Source: Streptomyces malaysiense
GTDB taxonomy: Bacteria; Actinomycetota; Actinomycetes; Streptomycetales; Streptomycetaceae
DNA: 46,560 nt
Assembly: GCF_000980885.2 (NCBI RefSeq)
Contig: NZ_LBDA02000010.1
Location: 1 to 46,560, forward strand
Direction of reading: 5' to 3'
Part shown: positions 40,964 to 46,560 of the stretch, piece after piece
Layout: every line of letters starts with the position of its first letter
Numbering within the stretch: position 1 is the stretch's first letter
The notes under the pieces: generated by a model
What the model saw: the letters and a program-made list of their open reading frames with translations, nothing else
What the model was told of the DNA's origin: nothing
Databases searched by the model: none
Program-made: the position numbers and the translations under genes

Positions 40964-42322
40964 GTGGCAGACCGCACAGCCCCGCTCCCCGTCGAGGAAC
41001 TCCGTGTCCTCGTGGAAAGCGGTGAGATCGACACTGTCGTCCTGGCGTTCCCCGATATGCAAGGGCGCCTCCAGGGCAAGCGGTTCGCCGCCCGCTTCTT
41101 CCTCGACGAGGTGCTGGAGCACGGCACCGAGGGCTGCGACTACCTGCTCGCCGTCGACACCGAGATGAACACGGTCGACGGCTACGCGATGTCCTCCTGG
41201 GAGCGCGGTTACGGCGACTTCGCCATGCGCCCCGACCCCGTCACCCTGCGCCGCATCCCCTGGCACCCCGGCACCGCGCTGCTCGTCGCCGACCTCGCCC
41301 GGAACGACGGCGCCCCGGTCGTCGCCGCCCCGCGGCAGATCCTGCGCCGCCAGCTCGACCGGCTCGCCGAACTCGGCTACACCGCCCAGGTGGGCACCGA
41401 GCTGGAGTTCATCGTCTTCAAGGACAGCTACGAGCAGGCGTGGGACGCGGGATACCGGGGCCTGACCCCGGCCAACCAGTACAACATCGACTACTCCATC
41501 CTCGGCACCGGCCGCATCGAGCCCCTGCTGCGCCGGCTGCGCAACGACATGGCGGGCGCCGGGCTCACGGTCGAGTCCGCCAAGGGCGAGTGCAATCCCG
41601 GCCAGCACGAGATCGTCTTCCGCTACGACGAGGCGCTCACCACCTGCGACCAGCACGCCCTGTACAAGACCGGCGCCAAGGAGATCGCCGCCCAGGAGGG
41701 TGTCTCGATCACCTTCATGGCCAAGTACAACGAGCGCGAGGGCAACTCCTGCCACATCCACCTCTCGCTCACCGACGCCGACGGCACCAACGCGATGGCG
41801 GGTCCCGACGGGATGTCCGAGGTGATGCGGCACTTCCTCGCCGGACAGCTCGCCGCCCTGCGCGACTTCTCCCTGCTCTACGCCCCCAACATCAACTCCT
41901 ACAAGCGGTTCCAGCCCGGCTCCTTCGCCCCCACCGCCGTCGCCTGGGGCCACGACAACCGCACCTGCGCCCTGCGCGTGGTCGGCCACGGCCGCTCCAC
42001 GCGCTTCGAGAACCGCCTCCCGGGCGGCGACGTCAACCCCTACCTCGCCGTCGCCGGACTGGTCGCCGCGGGCCTGTACGGCATCGAGCAGGGACTCGAA
42101 CTCCCCGAGCCCTGCCCCGGCAACGCCTACACCGCGGGCTTCGAACACGTCCCCACGAGCCTGCGCGAGGCCGCCGGGCTGTGGGAGAACAGCCCGATCG
42201 CCAAGGCCGCCTTCGGCGACGAGGTCGTGGACCACTACCGCAACATGGCCCGCGTCGAGCTGGAGGCCTTCGACGCCGCCGTCACCGACTGGGAGCTGCG
42301 CCGCTCCTTCGAGCGCCTGTGA
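40964..42322 (+). CDS. glnA4: Glutamine-synthetase-like gamma-glutamyl ligase (GlnA4 type, probable gamma-glutamylethanolamide synthetase)
   Basis: 452-residue GS-fold enzyme. GTG 40964 has AGGAGG 7 nt upstream; the longer frame from 40892 begins inside the operator. GS motifs are present: beta-grasp domain VVLAFPDMQGRLQGKRF, metal-binding GTELEFIVF, ESAKGECNPGQHEIVF, NSCHIHLSL, NSYKRFQPGSFAPTAVAWG and ENRLPGGDVNPYLA. There is no obvious adenylylation Tyr loop, and the N-terminal part differs from true GlnA. In S. coelicolor the paralogue at this locus (GlnA4) glutamylates ethanolamine; I recall this from the literature. The neighbouring dehydrogenases and amidohydrolase support an amine-catabolic role, not ammonia assimilation. 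Confidence 0.85.
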   Translation: MADRTAPLPVEELRVLVESGEIDTVVLAFPDMQGRLQGKRFAARFFLDEVLEHGTEGCDYLLAVDTEMNTVDGYAMSSWERGYGDFAMRPDPVTLRRIPWHPGTALLVADLARNDGAPVVAAPRQILRRQLDRLAELGYTAQVGTELEFIVFKDSYEQAWDAGYRGLTPANQYNIDYSILGTGRIEPLLRRLRNDMAGAGLTVESAKGECNPGQHEIVFRYDEALTTCDQHALYKTGAKEIAAQEGVSITFMAKYNEREGNSCHIHLSLTDADGTNAMAGPDGMSEVMRHFLAGQLAALRDFSLLYAPNINSYKRFQPGSFAPTAVAWGHDNRTCALRVVGHGRSTRFENRLPGGDVNPYLAVAGLVAAGLYGIEQGLELPEPCPGNAYTAGFEHVPTSLREAAGLWENSPIAKAAFGDEVVDHYRNMARVELEAFDAAVTDWELRRSFERL

Positions 42323-42380
42323 GCGGGCCCGCCCCAAGTCCGCTCACCCGCCGGTCCGCCCGCCCGTGAAAGGTCGATCC

Positions 42381-43754
42381 GTGTCCGACTCCGACGAGTT
42401 GAAGGTCCTCAACCCCGCCACGGAAGAGGTCCTCGCCACCGTCCCCGCCGCCACCGCCGAGGACGTCGACGCCGCCGTCGTACGGGCCGTGCGCGCCCAG
42501 AGCCGCTGGGCCGCGCTCGCCCCCGCCGACCGGGCCCGGCTGCTGCGCCGCTTCGCCGACACCGTCGACGCGCACCTGGAGGAACTCGCCCGCCTGGAGG
42601 TCCGCGAGGCCGGGCACACCCTCGGCAACGCGCGCTGGGAGGCCGGCAACGCCCGCGATCTGCTGGAGTACGCGGCCGGCGGCGTCGAACGCCTGCTGGG
42701 CAGGCAGATCCCGGTGCCCGGTGGCTGGAACGTCACCTTCCGGGAACCCCTGGGGGTGGTCGGCGTGATCGCCCCCTGGAACTTCCCCATGCCGATCGCC
42801 GCCTGGGGCTCCTTCCCGGCGCTCGCCGCGGGCAACGCCGTCGTCCTCAAGCCCGCCGAGACCACCCCGCTCACCGCCCTGCGGCTGGCCGAACTCGCCC
42901 TGGCGGCGGGCCTGCCCGAGCACCTCTTCCAGGTGCTGCCGGGCCACGGCCACACCGCCGGACGCGCCCTGGTGGACCACCCGGACGTGGCCAAGATCGT
43001 GTTCACCGGGTCCACCCGCACCGGCCGCGAGATCATGGAGCGCTGCGCCCGGCTGGTCAAACCGGTCACCCTGGAACTCGGCGGCAAGAGCCCCAACGTC
43101 GTCTTCGCCGACGCCGACCTGAAGTCCGCCCTCGACCCGTTCTCCTTCCTGGACAACTCCGGGCAGGACTGCTGCGCCCGCACCCGGATCCTCGTCCAGG
43201 AGACGGCCCTCGACGAGGCCCGCGACATCCTCGCCGACGCACTCGCCGCCGTCGTCGTGGGCGACCCTGCCGACGAGAAGACCCAGATGGGCCCGCTGAT
43301 CTCCGCGGCACAGCGGGAGCGCGTACGGTCGTACGTCCCCGACGGCGCCTCCGCCCTGCGCGGCAGCGCCCCCGGCGGACCCGGTTTCTGGTTCCCACCG
43401 ACCGTCCTGGTGGGGGAGCGGCACGACAGCCCGGCCGCCCGCGAGGAGATCTTCGGGCCCGTCGCCGTCCTGCTCCCCTTCACCGACGAACGGGACGCGA
43501 TCCGCCTCGCCGACGACACCCCCTACGGACTGTCCGGCTCCGTCTGGACCCGCGACCTCGGCCGCGCCCTGCGCGTCTGCGAGGGCGTGCGCGCGGGCAA
43601 CCTGTCCGTCAACTCCCACTCCAGCGTCCGCTACTGGACCCCATTCGGCGGCTACAAGCAGTCCGGCCTCGGCCGGGAACTCGGCCCCGACGCCCTGACC
43701 GCCTTCACCGAGACCAAGAACGTCTTCATCAGCACGGAGGGCCCCGCACAGTGA
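42381..43754 (+). CDS. NAD(P)-dependent aldehyde dehydrogenase
   Basis: 457-residue ALDH. Motifs: IAPWNFPMPIAAW, FTGSTRTGREIM (cofactor), LELGGKSPNVVF with the general-base Glu, and NSGQDCCARTR with catalytic Cys264 (adjacent Cys265). ELGPDALTAFTETKNV closes the protein. GTG 42381 follows AAAGG by 7 nt; an in-frame GTG at 42366 is less well placed. It probably oxidises the gamma-glutamyl aldehyde formed after glutamylation of the amine. Overlaps the SDR gene by 4 nt. Confidence 0.91.
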   Translation: MSDSDELKVLNPATEEVLATVPAATAEDVDAAVVRAVRAQSRWAALAPADRARLLRRFADTVDAHLEELARLEVREAGHTLGNARWEAGNARDLLEYAAGGVERLLGRQIPVPGGWNVTFREPLGVVGVIAPWNFPMPIAAWGSFPALAAGNAVVLKPAETTPLTALRLAELALAAGLPEHLFQVLPGHGHTAGRALVDHPDVAKIVFTGSTRTGREIMERCARLVKPVTLELGGKSPNVVFADADLKSALDPFSFLDNSGQDCCARTRILVQETALDEARDILADALAAVVVGDPADEKTQMGPLISAAQRERVRSYVPDGASALRGSAPGGPGFWFPPTVLVGERHDSPAAREEIFGPVAVLLPFTDERDAIRLADDTPYGLSGSVWTRDLGRALRVCEGVRAGNLSVNSHSSVRYWTPFGGYKQSGLGRELGPDALTAFTETKNVFISTEGPAQ

Positions 43755-44533
43755 CCGACAACAGTGTTTGCCGCCGCCTGGCCGGCCGTACCGCCGTCGT
43801 GACCGGAGCCGGCAGCGGCATCGGCCTCGCCACCGCCCGCCGCCTCGCCGCCGAGGGCGCCCACGTCGTCTGCGCGGACGTGGACGAGGTCCGCGGCAAG
43901 GCCGCCGCCGACGAGGTGGGCGGCCTCTTCGCCAAGGTCGACGTCACCGACGCCGAGCAGGTCGAGGCGCTGTTCGAGACGGCGTACGACACCTACGGCA
44001 GCGTGGACGTGGCCTTCAACAACGCCGGCATCTCCCCGCCCGACGACGACTCCATCCTGGAGACCGGACTGGAGGCGTGGAAGCGCGTCCAGGAGGTCAA
44101 CCTCACCTCCGTCTACCTGTGCTGCAAGGCGGCGATCCCCTACATGCGCCGCCAGGGGAAGGGCTCCATCATCAACACCGCGTCCTTCGTGGCCCGGATG
44201 GGCGCGGCCACCTCCCAGATCTCGTACACGGCCTCCAAGGGCGGCGTCCTCGCCATGTCCCGTGAACTGGGCGTGCAGTTCGCGCGCGAGGGCATCCGGG
44301 TCAACGCGCTGTGCCCCGGGCCCGTCAACACCCCGCTGCTCCAGGAGCTGTTCGCCAAGGACCCGGAGCGGGCCGCCCGCCGGCTCGTGCACATCCCGGT
44401 GGGCCGGTTCGCCGAGGCCGAGGAGATCGCCGCCGCGGTCGCCTTCCTGGCCAGCGACGACTCCTCCTTCGTCAACGCCACCGACTTCCTGGTGGACGGG
44501 GGGATCTCGGGCGCGTACGTCACGCCCCTCTAG
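43751..44533 (+). CDS. Short-chain dehydrogenase/reductase
   Basis: 260-residue classical SDR. Cofactor motif TGAGSGIG, NNAG, catalytic Tyr159 and Lys163 in SYTASKGG, C-terminal LASDDSSFVNATDFLVDGGISG. The GTG start overlaps the ALDH stop (GTGA). In the suggested pathway it could oxidise the hydroxyl of the glutamylated amine to the aldehyde used by the ALDH. Its stop codon TAG (44531-44533) lies within the left end of the palindromic element. Confidence 0.92.
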   Translation: MTDNSVCRRLAGRTAVVTGAGSGIGLATARRLAAEGAHVVCADVDEVRGKAAADEVGGLFAKVDVTDAEQVEALFETAYDTYGSVDVAFNNAGISPPDDDSILETGLEAWKRVQEVNLTSVYLCCKAAIPYMRRQGKGSIINTASFVARMGAATSQISYTASKGGVLAMSRELGVQFAREGIRVNALCPGPVNTPLLQELFAKDPERAARRLVHIPVGRFAEAEEIAAAVAFLASDDSSFVNATDFLVDGGISGAYVTPL

Positions 44534-44698
44534 TGCCGCAACAGGCGACGTCCGCTCCGTCGCGACGCCCTGCACGCACTCTCGCCGCACCGGCCGAAAG
44601 CCCGAGTACGTCCAGTACGAGGGCTTCCGTCCGGCACGCCGAGAGCACGCACCGGACGCCGCTCCTTGACGGGCGAACGCTGCCTGCCGCGGCACTAG
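44530..44698. repeat. 169-bp imperfect palindromic element (REP/MITE-like)
   Basis: The ends are perfect 10-bp inverted repeats: CTAGTGCCGC (44530-44539) and GCGGCACTAG (44689-44698). The two halves are mutually similar all the way to the centre (about 44614), where CCCGAGTAC and GTACGAGGG flank GTCCA. As a result the two strands can be read as the similar peptides RKPEYVQYEGFRPARRE and RKPSYWTYSGFRPVRRE. It lies between converging genes and supplies the SDR stop codon. It could be a non-autonomous mobile element or a large bidirectional terminator. Confidence 0.75.
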
Positions 44699-44712
44699 CC
44701 AGGCCCTCCCGC

Positions 44713-45915
44713 TCAGAGGAAGGTGTGCCCCTCGCCCCGGTACGTGGGCACGGTCGCCGTCACCTCGTCGCCCTCGACGAGGTGCAGCGACGCGAACCGC
44801 TCGCACAGCTCGCCCGCCTTGGCGTGCCGGAACCACACCCGGTCGCCGATCAGCAGATCGTCGGCGGGCGAGCCGAGCAGCGGCGTCTGCACCTCGCCGG
44901 CGCCCTCCTGCGGGTCGTACGCCAGACCCTCGGGCAGGTACGGCACCGGCGAGCGGTCGGGGCCCGCGGCGCCGGAGGCCGGGTAGCCGCCGCCGAGCAC
45001 GGTGACGGCGCCCACGCCCGGCCGCCGTACCACCGGCAGCGCGAACAGCGCCGCCGGACGGCCGCTGAAGGACGTGTAGTTGTCGAACAGACGCGGCACG
45101 TACAGCCCGGAGCCGGCCGCGATCTCGGTGACGGCGGACTCGGCGGCGGTGTGCTGCACACTGCCGGTGCCGCCGCCGTTGACGAACTCCAGGTCCGGTG
45201 CGACGGCCCGCACCGCGCGCACGGCCGCGGCGCGCCGCTCGGCCAGCTCCCGGCGGGCGGCGGCCTGCATCAGCCGGATCGCCCAGGACCGCAGCGGCCG
45301 CCCGGCGACCGCGTCACCGACTCCGGCGATATGACCCTCGTACGCCATGAGCCCGACCAGCCGGAACCCGGGGCGTTCGGCCACCACCCCGGCGAGCTGG
45401 GCGAGTCGGGCGGGCGAGTGCAGCGGGGAGCGGCGGGCGCCGACCCGCACCCGGCCGCCGAGCAGCTTCAGCGAGGTGTCCAACTCCAGGCATATCCGGA
45501 CCACTTCGCGTCCACCGGCGCGGGCGGCGTCGATGAGGTCGAGCTGGGCGGGATCGTCCACCACCACGGTGACGGCGGCGGCGAGCTTGGGATCGGCGGT
45601 CAGTTCGGCGAACCCGGAGCGGTCGGCGGAGGGATAGGCGAGCAGGATGTCGTCGAAGCCCGAGCGCGCCAGCCACAGCGACTCGGCGAGGGTGAACGAC
45701 ATGACGCCCTGGAAGCCGTCCTTGGCCAGGACCCGCTCCAGCAGGGCACGGCAGCGCACGGACTTGCTCGCGACCCGTACCGGCTTGCCACCGGAGCGGC
45801 GGACCAGATCGGCCGCGTTGGCGTCGAAGGCCTCCAGGTCCACGAGCGCCAGCGGCGCTTCGAGATGGGCGGTGGCCCGGTCGTACCGGGCCCGGTCGGC
45901 GGCACGCGCAGTCAT
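44713..45915 (-). CDS. PLP-dependent D-threonine aldolase/alanine-racemase-fold enzyme
   Basis: 400-residue fold-type III PLP enzyme. The N-terminal barrel begins LEAPLALVDLEAFDANAADLV; the PLP lysine is in KPVRVASKSVRCRALL. Later parts RLVGLMAYEGHI, EFVNGGGTGSVQHTAAESAVTEIAAGSGLYVPRLFD and a beta domain with VWFRHAKAGELCERFASLHLV fit D-threonine aldolase, D-serine dehydratase-like or amino-acid deaminase/aldolase proteins. The exact reaction is not certain. ATG 45915 is the first start near the conserved part; there is no strong ribosome binding site. Confidence 0.85.
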   Translation of the reverse strand: MTARAADRARYDRATAHLEAPLALVDLEAFDANAADLVRRSGGKPVRVASKSVRCRALLERVLAKDGFQGVMSFTLAESLWLARSGFDDILLAYPSADRSGFAELTADPKLAAAVTVVVDDPAQLDLIDAARAGGREVVRICLELDTSLKLLGGRVRVGARRSPLHSPARLAQLAGVVAERPGFRLVGLMAYEGHIAGVGDAVAGRPLRSWAIRLMQAAARRELAERRAAAVRAVRAVAPDLEFVNGGGTGSVQHTAAESAVTEIAAGSGLYVPRLFDNYTSFSGRPAALFALPVVRRPGVGAVTVLGGGYPASGAAGPDRSPVPYLPEGLAYDPQEGAGEVQTPLLGSPADDLLIGDRVWFRHAKAGELCERFASLHLVEGDEVTATVPTYRGEGHTFL

Positions 45916-46015
45916 GCCGGAAGCCTGCCAGAAGGGATTACCGCAGGGTAGAGGGACGTTCCGGGCAAGTGCCCCGGCCTGGCGCACTGGTTCCGCCCCG
46001 GCCCCCGACAACCCG

Positions 46016-46021
46016 TAGAGT
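46016..46021 (+). promoter_or_regulatory. Possible -10 box (TAGAGT) of the last gene
   Basis: TAGAGT lies 90 nt before the ATG at 46112, in the region between divergent genes. The -35 is weak (TTCCGC, 19-nt spacer). Confidence 0.3.
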
Positions 46022-46111
46022 GACGCGCACGTACGACGGACCCGCCCGGGATGCCGGTCCGGTCGTACGGGTACGAGGAGACGGCCCGGGTCGCGAGGAA
46101 ACGGGGAACGC

Positions 46112-46560
46112 ATGACCACGGAAGCACGCCACTCCTCCGTTCCCCCGGGCCCCCGGCCCGCCTCCACCACCCCCCGCGCGGGCGGGACCCGGGTCGACGC
46201 CGACGCGCCCCTGGGGGACGACCCCGGTGACGGGCCGTCGGTCTTCACCCCGCGCGGCCCGGCCGGCGGCGGACCGGCGAGCGGGCCGGCGCGGAGCCGT
46301 ACCGTCCCCGAGGCCGCCGACACCCTGAGCCCTCCGCCGCCCCCCGCCTCCGCCCGTTTCCCCGACGCCCCGCCCACCATGGGCACGGGGGGCGACGGCA
46401 CCGGCACCGGCCCCGCGTCGGCGGACGGCGGCCGTCAGGGCGGTTCCCCGCGGCCCGACGGCGGCGGTTCCGCCCGTTCCGTGCCGTCGCCGGGCCGGCT
46501 GCCCGGCCGGGCGGGTCCTGCCGCGGAGGACGCCTCCGAGACGACCACCCGGCTCCGGCC
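46112..46560 (+). CDS. N-terminal part of an unidentified Pro/Gly/Ala-rich protein (cut by the window end)
   Basis: ATG 46112 with GAGGAA and GGGGAA upstream opens a frame that runs to the window end without a stop (149 codons). It begins MTTEARHSSVPPGPRPASTT and is low-complexity throughout, rich in Pro, Gly, Ala, Asp, Ser and Arg, so this part should be disordered. Such tracts commonly precede membrane or kinase/sensor domains in Streptomyces proteins, but the domain that follows is outside the window. No function can be given. Confidence 0.6.
   Translation, partial: MTTEARHSSVPPGPRPASTTPRAGGTRVDADAPLGDDPGDGPSVFTPRGPAGGGPASGPARSRTVPEAADTLSPPPPPASARFPDAPPTMGTGGDGTGTGPASADGGRQGGSPRPDGGGSARSVPSPGRLPGRAGPAAEDASETTTRLR

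Noticed and set aside
40964..42322. Ordinary ammonia-assimilating glutamine synthetase
   Set aside because: The catabolic neighbours and the GlnA4-like sequence point to amine glutamylation; no regulatory adenylylation loop was recognised.
44262..44951. Small ORFs read through the palindromic element on both strands
   Set aside because: Their similarity to each other follows from the palindrome. There is no ribosome binding site, and codon use is not coding-like.

Overview
The window is chromosomal DNA of a high-GC actinobacterium, almost certainly a Streptomyces. The evidence is the very strong G/C bias at third codon positions, the complete Pup-proteasome locus with a 72-residue Pup ending GGE, a conservon (cvn) operon ending in a cytochrome P450, frequent GTG starts and a DmdR-type iron box. 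From memory, the gene order matches the S. coelicolor region around SCO1606 to SCO1650. That correspondence is recalled, not computed.

Layout. 1-3371: M50 metalloprotease with CBS domains, tRNA m1A58 methyltransferase (trmI), a small secreted protein and, on the minus strand, a 3Fe-4S-type ferredoxin. 3372-17668: the Pup-proteasome region, with arc, dop, pup, an HNH/endonuclease VII-like gene, prcB, prcA, a divergent LacI regulator/MFS pair, pafA, two FKBP-type isomerases and pafB-pafC. Pup is conjugated by PafA and removed by Dop. ARC unfolds pupylated proteins into the PrcBA core. PafBC is the RecA-independent DNA-damage activator. 17814-22826: two small proteins, tatA, tatC and a large DEVH helicase (HelY/DOB1 type). 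23142-27825: conservon cvnABCDE, whose P450 lacks the canonical ExxR motif.

27836-32427: pseudouridine synthase, GNAT acetyltransferase, cytosolic 5'-nucleotidase, iron-box-controlled siderophore-interacting protein and a stand-alone 5'-3' exonuclease. 32663-35555: glycine-betaine ABC transporter (ATPase plus permease-binding protein fusion) behind a structured leader. 35907-39283: XRE-cupin regulator overlapping an orphan cytoplasmic metal-receptor-like protein, then a TDT-family transporter divergent from a LysR regulator. 39400-44533: a gamma-glutamylation catabolic cluster (class I amidotransferase-like hydrolase, FadR-type regulator, GlnA4-like synthetase, aldehyde dehydrogenase, SDR) that fits glutamylated ethanolamine/amine catabolism. 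A roughly 169-bp imperfect palindromic element follows. 44713-46560: a D-threonine-aldolase/alanine-racemase-fold enzyme and the start of an unidentified Pro/Gly-rich protein cut by the window edge.

Most notable signals: (1) an exact match to the RecA-NDp/PafBC promoter consensus (TTGTCRGTG-N8-TANNNT) in front of the helicase, and a partial match with the same spacing in front of pup, in the same locus as pafBC; (2) a frame break and lost Cys in the first of two tandem zinc ribbons of the nuclease gene between pup and prcB; (3) one inverted-repeat operator in front of the amidohydrolase and a degenerate copy between the FadR-type gene and the glutamine-synthetase-like gene; (4) the long palindrome that supplies the SDR stop codon; (5) several genes, including pafA and trmI, whose -10 box lies 6-7 nt before the start codon, predicting leaderless mRNAs. 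No tRNA, rRNA, CRISPR array, intact insertion sequence or phage was seen.
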